Positions 17,182 to 25,535 of a DNA stretch of 60,540 nucleotides are shown here, one piece after another. A model generated the notes under the pieces. The model saw nothing but the letters and a program-made list of their open reading frames with translations, was not told where the DNA came from and did no database searches. This stretch comes from Sulfopaludibacter sp035606355 (GTDB lineage Bacteria > Acidobacteriota > Terriglobia > Bryobacterales > Bryobacteraceae): NCBI GenBank assembly GCA_035606355.1, contig DATNFO010000046.1:1-60540 (forward strand). Direction: 5' to 3'. Made by a program: the position numbers and the translations under genes. Each line of letters opens with the position of its first letter. Within the stretch, counting starts at the first letter, position 1.

Positions 17182-17900
17182 TGACGCCGGACCAGTTGCG
17201 GCAATATCTGGAGTTCTACTCCGAATTGGGGATTCGCGACTTGTATAAAAAGAATGCCCCGGCGCCGCGGCGAAGTGCGCCGTCAGAAACGCCCGCGCCA
17301 CCCGCCTTGCCTCCCATGGTTCCGGAAGGCGAGACACTACTCCAGATTCTGCAGGATATCGGCGAGTGCACCCGCTGTCCTCTGCACGCCGGGCGCAACA
17401 AACTGGTCTTCGGCGTCGGCAATGAGCGGTCGCCGCTCGTCTTCGTCGGCGAAGGGCCGGGCGCGGATGAGGACGCGCAAGGCATCCCGTTCGTCGGAAG
17501 AGCCGGCCAGTTGCTCACTCAAATGATCGAGGGCACCGCTAAGAAAGAGGGAATGCCCATTCAACGCGACGATATTTACATCTGCAATGTCGTCAAGTGC
17601 CGGCCGCCGGGAAATCGCACGCCGGAACCGGTAGAGATGGCAACGTGTGGTGAATTCCTATACCGGCAATTGCTAGCCATCCGTCCGAAAGCCATCTGCG
17701 CTTTGGGAGGAACGGCAGCGCGTGCGCTCACCGGGCACAAAGAAGGTGTCACCAAAATGCGAGGCAAGTGGTTTCAGTGGCGCGAAATTCCGGTCATGGT
17801 CACCTACCATCCCTCGTACCTGCTGCGGGAATACAATCAGGTCGCCAAACGCGAAGCGTGGGAAGATCTCAAGAAAGTCCTTCACTTCGTGTACGACTGA
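17178..17900 (+). CDS. Uracil-DNA glycosylase, family 4 (iron-sulfur)
   Basis: Removes uracil from DNA after cytosine deamination, starting base excision repair. The 240-residue protein has the four cysteines that hold the [4Fe-4S] cluster of family 4 enzymes: C64 and C67 (ECTRC), C141 (VVKCRPPGN) and C157. Motif 1 reads GEGPGADEDAQGIPFVGRAG, and motif 2 is HPSYLLR near the C-terminus. Residues 28-50 are a proline-rich insert before the catalytic core, which is common in this family and has no known function. The start overlaps the coaBC stop. This is the last gene of the rightward cluster that begins with Trm112. Confidence 0.95.
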   Translation: MMTPDQLRQYLEFYSELGIRDLYKKNAPAPRRSAPSETPAPPALPPMVPEGETLLQILQDIGECTRCPLHAGRNKLVFGVGNERSPLVFVGEGPGADEDAQGIPFVGRAGQLLTQMIEGTAKKEGMPIQRDDIYICNVVKCRPPGNRTPEPVEMATCGEFLYRQLLAIRPKAICALGGTAARALTGHKEGVTKMRGKWFQWREIPVMVTYHPSYLLREYNQVAKREAWEDLKKVLHFVYD

Positions 17901-18041
17901 ACCTCTACAAGTCGTCAAAAAATCGAACAAATACCCGAGGCAGAGCGATTTACGTGCAGTGTAAGATTGCAGTTACGCTCAAAATGGAAAAAGGTCCCAG
18001 GCGGCAGTCTTTAGCTTCGGCGCGGGAGTTTTCTCCACTGT

Positions 18042-18566
18042 GTGTTGGTGGAGCAGCGGGCAGCGATTGAAGAACTCAAAGCCAGCACCCGAGAGCTGCA
18101 ATCCATCCTGGACGAGTTCCTCGCCACGCGCCTGGACGTGCGCGGCCTGGTGGAACAGATGGATGTCCCGGTTGTCGACTCCGCCCCGGCGCGCCCGCAG
18201 GTTCCACAACAGGCGAGTGCCGCACAGCTAAAACGCGAGGCGGACCGTGTACTCGAGAACGCCCGCGAAGCGATTCACGAGAGCATCCGGCTAAGGGTGC
18301 GGAGTAAACAACTGCGTAGCGCACTGCAGCGCTGCGGCGCCAAGGCCGCCGGGAGTGCCAAAGGGCAGCAGAGCCTTTCCAAACGCGAGAAGCAGGTTTT
18401 GGGACTGATCGTCGAGGGAAAGACGAGCAAGGAAATCGCGGCGGAACTCGGGATTTCATTTAAGACCGCGGTCACCCACCGCGCCAGCATCATGGGCAAA
18501 CTGGACGTCCACGAGATCGCCTCCATGGTGCGAGAGGCGATCCGTCGCGGCCTGGTGTCACCTTAG
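18042..18566 (+). CDS. LuxR-type helix-turn-helix transcriptional regulator without receiver domain
   Basis: A 174-residue protein. The C-terminal 65 residues are a LuxR/FixJ-type DNA-binding domain (LSKREKQVLGLIVEGKTSKE, then AAELGISFKTAVTHRASIMGKL). The N-terminal 110 residues are mostly charged helix and likely coiled coil, with no receiver or autoinducer-binding domain, so the input signal is unknown. The start is GTG at 18042, with two more in-frame candidates within 6 bases; the frame is closed upstream by TAG at 18012. The gap from the glycosylase stop is about 140 bases with no other gene. A copy of the dispersed repeat begins about 10 bases after the stop codon. Confidence 0.82.
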   Translation: MLVEQRAAIEELKASTRELQSILDEFLATRLDVRGLVEQMDVPVVDSAPARPQVPQQASAAQLKREADRVLENAREAIHESIRLRVRSKQLRSALQRCGAKAAGSAKGQQSLSKREKQVLGLIVEGKTSKEIAAELGISFKTAVTHRASIMGKLDVHEIASMVREAIRRGLVSP

Positions 18567-18573
18567 GCGAGCG

Positions 18574-18735
18574 AAATATCGAATTGCTTTTTTGCCGCAT
18601 TCAAACGCACTCGCATCGCCGGCACCTTTTACCGCTCCCTCACGGTCACGGCTCCGTATGTACATGATTCAGATACGGAGCCGCGACCGCCAGGAAGCGG
18701 TAAAAGGTGCATCGAAAGGCGAATGAATCGCGACG
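18574..18735. repeat. Dispersed palindromic repeat, locus B
   Basis: This copy is in the opposite orientation to loci A and D. The palindrome spans 18623-18709 with arms beginning CACCTTTTACCG and ending CGGTAAAAGGTG; the right arm has several changes (GACCGCCAGGAAGC) that weaken the stem. Flanking sequence matches the same unit: GCCGCATTCAAACGCACTCG on the left and GCATCGAAAGGCGAATGAAT on the right. It exactly fills the space between two convergent genes, starting about 8 bases after the LuxR-type gene and ending 5 bases before the Crp-type stop codon. Confidence 0.9.
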
Positions 18736-18739
18736 AGCT

Positions 18740-19450
18740 CTACTGCCCCACCTTCTGCGTCATCTCGCGAACTCCTTGCGGCACCGTGACGCCCTGGTGG
18801 CGCAACGTCTCCCGGATCGCCTGCACATAAATATCGATGAATTTCCGCGAATAGCGGATCAAGCCCACTCTGCGCAGCCGGTTCATCTGAAACGTGACGA
18901 TTTCGCGCGAAGTACCGACGTACTCGGCAATCGTGTGATGCGTGAGCGCAGGAACGCGGACGGCTCCGTCGCTCATCGGCGTGCCAAGATCCACGGCAAG
19001 TTGCAGCAGGGCAAGCATCACACGCTCCGGCGTCTTATGGACGGCCATGCTCTCGATGCGGTCCTGAAGCTCAATGCACTGCCGCACCATGTGCTGCGCC
19101 AGCGCCAGGCCAAGGCGAGGTTCGCGCTCAATCTGGTGCTCGATTTCAGTGGCATTCCATGCCATCAGCGTACAATTGTCCAGTGCGGTAGCGGATTCCG
19201 ACCGCGGCTGGGAGCCGATAATGCACGATTCCCCGAATAAGCCTTCAGCGCAAATGATCCGGCCAACCGTGTGGCAGCCGTCCTCGGCCACGCTCAGAAT
19301 CTTCACTCGTCCGAGAATGACGACATACAGATGCTCGCTCGGTTGCTGTGCGTCATAAATGGTTTTTCCGCGGGAGAATTCGATAATCGGTTTGCGCGGG
19401 AGGTAGGTCAGGGCGTCTTCGAACTGTCGGGTTTCGAACGGGCGGTTCAT
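18740..19450 (-). CDS. Crp/Fnr-family transcriptional regulator
   Basis: A 236-residue regulator with an N-terminal cyclic-nucleotide-binding-like beta barrel (about 20-135, with the ILGRVKIL and GLFGES turns), a dimerisation helix (about 140-165) and a C-terminal winged helix (LTHHTIAEYVGTSREIVTFQ, the recognition helix). No N-terminal cysteine cluster of the FNR type is visible, so an oxygen-sensing cluster is unlikely; the effector is unknown. The ATG at 19450 was chosen; an upstream in-frame GTG at 19477 would add nine residues but overlaps the likely ribosome-binding site GGAGG. The 160 bases to the divergent hydrolase gene are non-coding and may hold both promoters. Confidence 0.88.
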   Translation of the reverse strand: MNRPFETRQFEDALTYLPRKPIIEFSRGKTIYDAQQPSEHLYVVILGRVKILSVAEDGCHTVGRIICAEGLFGESCIIGSQPRSESATALDNCTLMAWNATEIEHQIEREPRLGLALAQHMVRQCIELQDRIESMAVHKTPERVMLALLQLAVDLGTPMSDGAVRVPALTHHTIAEYVGTSREIVTFQMNRLRRVGLIRYSRKFIDIYVQAIRETLRHQGVTVPQGVREMTQKVGQ

Positions 19451-19639
19451 CTGCGGTAGTTCCCTCCGTTTACCCACAATAGTCCCGTTGCACGCACTTT
19501 GGCATCGGGCATTCGCAATTACATCGCGGAAAATGTACTACGAAGCACAGGTTTGTCCCCTAGTACGGTCCAGAAGCCATCCGGCACGGTTTACTTCTCG
19601 CGGTCAGGAGACCGGCCGGTGACATGATATCCTCGCCGA

Positions 19640-20552
19640 ATGGAATCGAATCGACCGAAACTGCCGGGCGCCGCGATTGAACTGTACAACGAGTTTATTC
19701 ATGGCCGCATGACGCGCCGCGATTTTATGGACGGCGTGCAGCGTCTCGCCGTCGGCGGCCTCACCGCAGCCGTCATTGTGGAAGCGCTCATGCCCAATTA
19801 CGCGGCTGGGCAGCAGGTCTCCCGCACCGACGAGCGCATCAAGGCGACTTACGAAACGGTGCCCTCTCCGCAAGGCAACGGCAGCATCAAAGGCTATTTC
19901 GTGCGCCCGGCCAGCGCCGACACACGTTCGGCCAATCCGGCGAAATTGCCGGGCGTCATCGTAGTGCATGAGAACCGCGGACTCAATCCGCACATCGAAG
20001 ACATCGCCCGCCGCTTCGCACTCGCCAATTTCATGGCATTCGCGCCCGATGGTCTAACGTCTCTGGGCGGATTTCCCGGCGACGATTACAAAGGCGGCCA
20101 GATGTTCAGCAAAATCGATTCCAAGAAGATGGCGGAAGACATGGTCGCCTCAGCACAATGGCTGAAGGCGCGTTCCGATTGCACGGGCAAAATCGCCGCC
20201 ACCGGCTTCTGTTACGGCGGCGGAGTCGCGAACATGTTGGCCGTCCGTTTGGGCGCCGATCTCGCGGCCGCAGCGCCGTTCTACGGATCTGTGCCTAAAA
20301 TGGAAGACATCCCGAAAATCAAGGCCGCGATCCTGGTGCACCACGGCGCACTCGATACTCGCCTTGCGGGAACCTTGGCCGGCATACAGCGACGCCTTGC
20401 AGGCAGCGGGAGTTCCGCACGAAGGGTATATCTATCCGGGCGCTGTGCATGGCTTCAATTGCGACGCCACGCCTGAACGATACAACAAGGCCGCCGCCGA
20501 TCTCGCCTGGCAGCGCACCATCGATTGGTTCAACAAATACGCCCGCGCGTAG
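19640..20552 (+). pseudogene. Dienelactone hydrolase family protein, frameshifted
   Basis: An alpha/beta-hydrolase of the dienelactone hydrolase family with a twin-arginine-like N-terminus (TRRDFMDGVQRLAVGG). The first frame (19640-20374) carries the nucleophile Cys191 in TGFCYGGG and the catalytic Asp239 (GALDTRL). At 20375/20376 one extra T shifts the frame. The remaining 58 residues, including the catalytic His in PGAVHGFN and the normal end WFNKYARA, continue in the next frame to the stop at 20552. Read straight through, the first frame ends at 20476 with an unrelated tail lacking the histidine. The break is a single base in otherwise intact sequence, so it may be recent or a sequencing error. 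It ends one base before the convergent VWFA gene. Confidence 0.88.
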
Positions 20553-21665
20553 CTATTGGGTCGCGGCCAGCCAGTATCCCGGCCGCGCCTGAACCCTCTT
20601 CACTTCGGGGTGGCCGGACACCACGATCTGAATCTGGTGGAAGCCGCCCTCCAGCTTGTTGTTCGGGTCGTACGAAATCGTGTAGTCCGAGTGCAGCTCG
20701 GCGCCGATTTTCTGCACCACCTGTTCCAGCGCGCGGCGGCCATAGAAGCTGAATTCGCTGCCTCCCGTCGCCTGGACGAACAGTTGTGCCGGCGGAGCTT
20801 TGAAGATCGCTTTCGCGTCCTTAAAAATCTCGGTGATCAGAGGAACGAACTGCGCGCTATTGCCGTCCGTGCCGTAAGTCTGCATCACTGTCGTCGGCGT
20901 CGCCGGAGCCACTCCGGGCATGGGATGCATTGCCGGCGGCAGATTGTCGGGACGCGGCTCCTTCGGCGGGGCGGTCAATTTCGCCAGCAGATTGGACATC
21001 GGAACGAAGTAAACCGTGATGTTGGAAAGCTCCAGACTCATGAGCGTCTCCCTGCCTCGCGCTTCGCTGCCCATATCCCGCGCTTCACTGATCAGCAGCA
21101 GGATGCGGCGGCGGTTCCGCGGCCGCGTGCGGAGCATTCGCGTGGATTCTTCTACCGCATCGATCAGCCTGCTGGAACTGCTGCCGGGATAAAGCTTCTG
21201 AACAGCAAGACTGATCTTGTCGGGGTCGCTGGTGAAGTCCTGAATCGTGCGAATTCGATGATCGAACGCCACCACGGCGGCTTCACCCTGATTCCCCAGA
21301 ATCAGCGGACTGATCAGCGTGCCGATCTTGTTTACCTGGCTCAGAATGTCGGTCACTTCCTCATTGGCCTGGACTGCGACAACCATGGAGATCGGAATGA
21401 ACGCCTCATCGACGTGAATGTTCTGTTCCTTCCCGTTGTCGTAGAGGTGGAATTCGTCCGGACGAATTCCGGCAACGCTGTGGCCGTCATGATCGAAAAC
21501 GATCGCCGGCACCACGACATTCTGAATCGTCATCGAGAATGGCGTCAGTTGATCGTTGGTCGTCTGCGGTTCCTTCTGCGGCTGCGGCGTTCCGGCGGGT
21601 GGAGCGGTCTGCTGCTGAGCGATCAGGTACCCGCAGACACAAATCAGTAGGAACAGTTTTCGCAT
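20553..21665 (-). CDS. VWFA-related acidobacterial protein (TIGR03436-type)
   Basis: A 370-residue secreted protein with a von Willebrand factor A-like domain, of the family expanded in acidobacteria (TIGR03436); its role is unknown. A signal peptide (KLFLLICVCGYLIA, about residues 3-16) is followed by a Pro/Gln-rich stretch and a beta-rich region (FSMTIQNVVVPAIVFDHDG). The VWFA-like fold with ILLLISEARDMGSEARG and a C-terminal domain ending in VQARPGYWLA follow. The start at 21665 was chosen because the longer reading adds a cysteine-rich stretch overlapping mogA and hides the signal peptide. It begins one base after the mogA stop, in the same direction, so it is likely part of the molybdopterin operon. 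Confidence 0.85.
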   Translation of the reverse strand: MRKLFLLICVCGYLIAQQQTAPPAGTPQPQKEPQTTNDQLTPFSMTIQNVVVPAIVFDHDGHSVAGIRPDEFHLYDNGKEQNIHVDEAFIPISMVVAVQANEEVTDILSQVNKIGTLISPLILGNQGEAAVVAFDHRIRTIQDFTSDPDKISLAVQKLYPGSSSSRLIDAVEESTRMLRTRPRNRRRILLLISEARDMGSEARGRETLMSLELSNITVYFVPMSNLLAKLTAPPKEPRPDNLPPAMHPMPGVAPATPTTVMQTYGTDGNSAQFVPLITEIFKDAKAIFKAPPAQLFVQATGGSEFSFYGRRALEQVVQKIGAELHSDYTISYDPNNKLEGGFHQIQIVVSGHPEVKRVQARPGYWLAATQ

Positions 21666-21666
21666 G

Positions 21667-22161
21667 CTACTCCAGTGGCGCCGCAGCGTGTTCGGTGCGG
21701 CCCTGCAACAGGTCAAGCACGTGGGGCACCAATTCCACAATAGCATCCAGGGATTCGAGCGCGCCCTTGGGCGACCCCGGCAGATTCACGATGACCGTTG
21801 TGCCGCGAACGCCCGCCAGCGATCGGGAGAGCGCCGCAAGTGGCGTGAAACGGCGTCCGTGGGCGCGCATTTGTTCGCCGAAACCCGGAATCTCGCGGTC
21901 GAGGATGGCGCGCGTGGCTTCCGGCGTGACGTCGCGCGGCGCAAGCCCTGTGCCGCCGGTGGTGAAGATCGCCCGCACGGCGCCGGAATCGGCTATTGCC
22001 GCAAGGCGCGTGCTGATTTGACCGGCTTCGTCGGGTAGCACTTCGGTGTGGGTGACGCGCCAGCCCAGTTGTTCCAGCCTTTCACGGATTGCCGGACCGG
22101 ACCGGTCGGGGCGCGTGCCCGCCGCAGTGGAGTCTGAGATGGTTACGACGGCGGCGATCAT
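21667..22161 (-). CDS. Molybdopterin adenylyltransferase-like protein (MogA/MoaB family)
   Basis: Adenylylates molybdopterin before molybdenum insertion. The 164-residue protein has the family N-terminus AAVVTISDSTAAG, the substrate-binding TTGGTGLAPRDVTPEA motif, and the ending VNLPGSPKGALESLDAI. MogA and MoaB are hard to tell apart by sequence, so no symbol is given. The start overlaps the moaC stop by four bases (ATGA), and the VWFA gene follows after one base. It is the third gene of the leftward moeA-moaC-mogA unit, which together covers cyclisation to cyclic pyranopterin and the last steps of metal insertion. Confidence 0.92.
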   Translation of the reverse strand: MIAAVVTISDSTAAGTRPDRSGPAIRERLEQLGWRVTHTEVLPDEAGQISTRLAAIADSGAVRAIFTTGGTGLAPRDVTPEATRAILDREIPGFGEQMRAHGRRFTPLAALSRSLAGVRGTTVIVNLPGSPKGALESLDAIVELVPHVLDLLQGRTEHAAAPLE

Positions 22162-22631
22162 GGACGCGGCTCGCGATGGAAGTCGCCGCTCTTGCCGCCT
22201 GTTTTTTCGAGCAGATAGACGTCCTGAATTTCGATGGCTTTGTCGAGCGCTTTCGTCATGTCGTAAATGGTGAGCGCGGCGACGGTCGCCGCAGTCAGCG
22301 CTTCCATTTCGACGCCCGTCTGCGCGGTGGTAGCCGCGGTCGCGTGTATGCGGATGCCTTCATCTTCGACGCTCACTTCCACGTCGGCGTGCGACAACAT
22401 CAGCGGATGGCAGAGCGGGATCAGTTCACTGGTGCGTTTCGCCGCTCCGATGCCCGCAATGCGCGCGATCTCCAGCGGATTCCCTTTCGGATTGCGCGGC
22501 AACTCCGCGAGGACGGTGGGCGAGATGCGCACGAACGCATGCGCGCGCGCCGTGCGGCGAGTTTCCGCCTTCGCCGAAACATCCACCATGCGCGGCGTGC
22601 CGGCGGAATCGAAGTGAGAAAGTTTGCTCAT
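22158..22631 (-). CDS. moaC: Cyclic pyranopterin monophosphate synthase accessory protein MoaC
   Basis: With MoaA, MoaC converts GTP to cyclic pyranopterin monophosphate, the first stage of molybdenum cofactor synthesis. The 157-residue protein has the family motifs RMVDVSAKAETRRTA, GIGAAKRTSELIPLCHPL (active-site loop) and GVEMEALTAATVAALTIYDM, ending with the lysine loop LLEKTGGKSGDF. The start at 22631 overlaps the moeA stop codon as ATGA; the in-frame ATG 21 bases further upstream is less likely. No moaA is seen in the window, so that gene must lie elsewhere. Confidence 0.95.
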   Translation of the reverse strand: MSKLSHFDSAGTPRMVDVSAKAETRRTARAHAFVRISPTVLAELPRNPKGNPLEIARIAGIGAAKRTSELIPLCHPLMLSHADVEVSVEDEGIRIHATAATTAQTGVEMEALTAATVAALTIYDMTKALDKAIEIQDVYLLEKTGGKSGDFHREPRP

Positions 22632-23848
22632 TTGGGTAGCACCTGAATCCAATCGCCTGCTGGATAGTTTGCGCGGTCCGGGTCGGCCACGAGGTATGCG
22701 TTCGCGCGCGCCAGCGCCGGAATATCGCCCGAGCCGTGCCAGTGTACCGGTGTGACGCTGCCGCCATCGGCTGAAAGTCGCGCGGGCAGGAAGCGCGTCA
22801 ACCCGACACGATGATGAAACTCGGCAGTCAGGCGCGCGAAGGGCATGTGCAGCGTTGGTTGTTCCAATCCCCCGAGAAGCTCCAGCGCCGCCCGGGCGAA
22901 GATCTCAAACGTCACCATGGTCGACGATGGATTCCCGGGCAGTCCGAAGAAGAATTTGCCGGCAGCGGCGCCGAAGACGAGAGGCTGACCGGGCTGTATG
23001 AGGACCCGATCGAAATAGAACCGGGCGCCGAACCCCGCGAGCACTTCTTCTACGACGTCGTACTTCCCTGCGGAAACGCCGCCCGAAAGCAGAAGGAGGT
23101 CGGCTTCGAGTCCGCGGCCGATGGAATCGCGCGTGTGTTCCACGGTGTCGCGGGCCGCGGGCAAAATGCGCGGTATGCCGCCCGCACGCTCCACCTGTGC
23201 CGCCAGTGAGTGCGCGTTTGAATTGCGGATCTGGTGTTCCAGCGGCGCTTCATCCACCGCGACGATCTCGTCTCCGGTGGGAATAATCGCGACAGTGGGC
23301 TTCGCGAAAACACTGATTTGCGGCCGGCCGAAAGCGGCAAGTAACGCGATGCCGGTGTAGTCGAGGCGCTCGCCCGGGTGCAGCACGGCTTCACCCTTCT
23401 GCGCTTCGCAACCCAGTGGATTGATGAACTGCCCCGGCTCGGCGGACCGGTCGATGCGCACCAGCGCGCCGGCGCGCGTCACGTGTTCGATCATCACCAC
23501 GGCATCCGCGCCCTGTGGCACCGGCGCTCCGGTCATGATCTCCACCGCTTGATTCGGCCCTACGCTCCCGCGAAACGTGTCCCCCGCGCGCACTTCGCCA
23601 ATAATCTCGAGTTCGCCCGGCAAATCGATGGCGCGCACGGCGAAACCGTCGCGGACGGAGCGGGATGTCGCGGGCGTATCGCGATCCGCCGCAACCACCT
23701 CCGCGAGAATGCGGGTGTGGGCGGATTCCAGTGGAACAGTCTCCACAGCGGGCGCCCGGCGAGCAGTGCGAACTGTGTTGATGACGCTTTCCCGCGCCTG
23801 AAGAAAAGTCAGAGCTTCCACAGAAGTATTATCGCCCGTGCGTAGCAT
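22628..23848 (-). CDS. moeA: Molybdopterin molybdotransferase MoeA
   Basis: Inserts molybdate into adenylylated molybdopterin. The 406-residue protein shows the MoeA domain order. The N-terminal substrate-recognition part has SRSVRDGFAVRA and MTGAPVPQGADAVVMIEHV. The MogA-like central domain has AIIPTGDEIV, the NSNAHSLAAQVERAGG stretch and LLLSGGVSAGKYDVVEEVL, and FGLPGNPSSTMVTFEIFA follows. A C-terminal domain closes the protein. The length is typical. It is the first gene of the leftward molybdopterin cluster and is divergent from the broken rhodanese gene, with 50 bases between the starts. Confidence 0.95.
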   Translation of the reverse strand: MLRTGDNTSVEALTFLQARESVINTVRTARRAPAVETVPLESAHTRILAEVVAADRDTPATSRSVRDGFAVRAIDLPGELEIIGEVRAGDTFRGSVGPNQAVEIMTGAPVPQGADAVVMIEHVTRAGALVRIDRSAEPGQFINPLGCEAQKGEAVLHPGERLDYTGIALLAAFGRPQISVFAKPTVAIIPTGDEIVAVDEAPLEHQIRNSNAHSLAAQVERAGGIPRILPAARDTVEHTRDSIGRGLEADLLLLSGGVSAGKYDVVEEVLAGFGARFYFDRVLIQPGQPLVFGAAAGKFFFGLPGNPSSTMVTFEIFARAALELLGGLEQPTLHMPFARLTAEFHHRVGLTRFLPARLSADGGSVTPVHWHGSGDIPALARANAYLVADPDRANYPAGDWIQVLPK

Positions 23849-23898
23849 TACTTTGCGGAACCGCGGCGGAGCGGAACAATAGAATCAGGAGGCGAGCG

Positions 23899-24253
23899 AT
23901 GTTACCACCGCGACCGGTTTCCGCGGAAGACGTGAAGCGACGCATGGATTCGGGCGAGCCAATTGTATTCATGGACGCGCGCTCGCCGGACGAGTGGGAT
24001 TCGGCCCGCACGCAATTATCGGGATCGCTGCGCGTGGTCCCTTCCGAGGTGGAGAATCATTTGCGTTTCATACCGCAGGGGCGTCCGGTAGTGACTTACG
24101 ACGCTGCGCAAGGAGTAAGCGACGCGTGCGGCCGCGGCGCTGATGGAGAACGGCTGGCACGACGTGCATCCGCTGGAAGGCGGTTTCGCCGCAGGCGAGC
24201 GCGCCGGAATCGGCACCGAACCTCGTGCGAATGGTCCAGTGAATCGCCCTTAG
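23899..24253 (+). pseudogene. Rhodanese-domain protein, frameshifted
   Basis: The first frame encodes the rhodanese N-terminal half (VSAEDVKRRMDSGEPIVFMD, ARSPDEWDSA, GRPVVTYDA). The second half (ATRAAAALMENGWHDVHPLE, then GGFAAGERAG) is one frame over and ends at a TAG at 24251-24253. In the new frame a TAA (24116-24118) lies just before the second half, so a single base change restores the reading only if it falls between about 24105 and 24118. The cysteine expected after VVTY in an active sulfurtransferase is replaced (TYDAAQ), so the gene had probably already lost, or never had, activity. It was likely a single-domain cytoplasmic rhodanese. Confidence 0.75.
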
Positions 24254-24261
24254 GGTGTGGG

Positions 24262-24445
24262 TTTGCATCCCCGGCATCATTTACCGCTTCCTTACGGGGT
24301 TGCCGCATTCAAACGCACTCGCATCCCGGGCACCTTTTACCGCTCCCTCACGGTCACGGCTCCGTATGTAGTTGATTCTACTAACGGAGCCGTGACCGTG
24401 AGGGAGCGGTAAAAGGTGCATCGAAAGGCGAATGGATCGCGACGG
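24262..24445. repeat. Dispersed palindromic repeat, locus C
   Basis: Same orientation as locus B. The main palindrome lies at 24331-24418 with arms starting CACCTTTTACCG and ending GGTAAAAGGTG; the two 34-base arms around the ACGGAGCC core pair without mismatch except near the loop (TATGTAGTTGATTCTACTAA). A truncated unit with the sequence CATTTACCGCTTCCTTACGG precedes it (about 24270-24300), and GCCGCATTCAAACGCACTCG links the two. It occupies the gap between the broken rhodanese gene and the TIGR03435-type gene. No gene was found in 24254-24523. Confidence 0.9.
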
Positions 24446-24523
24446 AGGAGCGATCGTCAGCCTGTAAACCACGCCCCTGATTCGCACGGAACTCCGCGCA
24501 CCGGACCTTCGTACCTTCCTGGC

Positions 24524-25489
24524 ATGAAATCCTGGGTGCTGTTATTGGCTGCTCTTTCCTTGCATGCATCGGACCTTACGGGGAAATGGTCCGGCGCGCC
24601 TTTTTACCTGATCCTGAAGCAAGATGGCAACACGGTCACCGGAACCGCCGGACCGAGCCAAAAGGAAATGTATCCCATCCAGGACGCGCTGCTGGATGGC
24701 AGTCATCTCACGTTCAAAGTGGCGAGGTTCGCCTTCGATCTGCACGTCAACGGCGATGAGATTCGCGGAGCGATGCAAACAGACGGTCAAGCGATGCCCG
24801 TCTTTGTGCGCCGCGTTGTCGAGGGGGCGGCGGAATCGCCGGCCGTCTTCGATGCCGCATCCGTGAAACCGGCCCTGCCGGACGAGAAGCGCTCTTCGAT
24901 GAGAGTCACCGCGGGCCGCCTCACCCTCACGAATGTGACGCTCAAGAGCATCCTGACGCGGGCCTACGACCTGGCCGATTATCAGATCGCAGGTCCGGAC
25001 TGGATCGACTCCGAAAGATTCGAAATCGTGGCCACAATGCCGGCCGAAACGCCGATGCAACGGGTGCAGGAAATGCTCAGGACTCTGCTCACGGAGCGCT
25101 TCAACATGGCTGTGCATCGCGAACCGCGCGAAATGAACGTGTATGGACTCGTGGTGGGCAAAAAAGGCATCAGGATGAAGGAGGTCGCCTGGGGACCCGG
25201 TCAACGAAACAACTCGTCGGGCAAATTCATCGGGCGCAGCATTGACATGCCGGGACTAGCCGACTGGCTGTCGCACGTCGCGGACAGGCCCGTCATCGAC
25301 ATGACCGGCCTGAAGGCGCATTACGATATCGACCTCGCGTGGACCCCGGAAAAGTCCGCAACGGACCCGGAAGCACGCACGATCTATGAGGCCATCGAGG
25401 AGCAACTCGGGCTACGCCTGGAGCAGCGCAAAGCTCCCGTCGAAGTGCTGGTGATCGACCGCGCCGAGAAGACGCCGATCGCCAACTGA
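24524..25489 (+). CDS. TIGR03435-family acidobacterial exported protein
   Basis: A 321-residue protein of a paralogous family known from Solibacter and relatives; function unknown. A signal peptide (residues 1-16, SWVLLLAALSLHA) precedes an N-terminal lipocalin-like beta region (LTGKWSGAPFYLILKQDGN to about residue 105). The diagnostic family domain starts at FDAASVKPA, with TLKSILTRAYDLADYQIAGP, RFEIVATMPAETP and LLTERFNMAVHRE, and ends in the usual GLRLEQRKAPVEVLVIDRAE. The ATG at 24524 gives a clean signal peptide; an in-frame ATG at 24416 lies inside the repeat and is rejected. The two-part structure with a separate N-terminal domain is notable. Confidence 0.88.
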   Translation: MKSWVLLLAALSLHASDLTGKWSGAPFYLILKQDGNTVTGTAGPSQKEMYPIQDALLDGSHLTFKVARFAFDLHVNGDEIRGAMQTDGQAMPVFVRRVVEGAAESPAVFDAASVKPALPDEKRSSMRVTAGRLTLTNVTLKSILTRAYDLADYQIAGPDWIDSERFEIVATMPAETPMQRVQEMLRTLLTERFNMAVHREPREMNVYGLVVGKKGIRMKEVAWGPGQRNNSSGKFIGRSIDMPGLADWLSHVADRPVIDMTGLKAHYDIDLAWTPEKSATDPEARTIYEAIEEQLGLRLEQRKAPVEVLVIDRAEKTPIAN

Positions 25490-25498
25490 ACTCCGCGC

Positions 25499-25515
25499 GG
25501 CGAGCTGAGCTCGCC
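25499..25515. repeat. Short palindrome GGCGAGCT-G-AGCTCGCC
   Basis: A perfect 8-base inverted repeat around one central G, 10 bases after the TIGR03435-type stop codon and 20 bases before the amidase start. It resembles the GGCGAGC/GCTCGCC hairpins near 39.3 and 45.0 kb. It could work as a terminator stem or as a mobile palindromic repeat. Confidence 0.6.
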
Positions 25516-25535
25516 TGCCATGGCACACTTGGGAA

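Noticed and set aside
20556..21650. Open frame of 364 codons opposite the VWFA gene
   Set aside because: The VWFA gene on the minus strand has a signal peptide and family match; the plus-strand frame shows neither.
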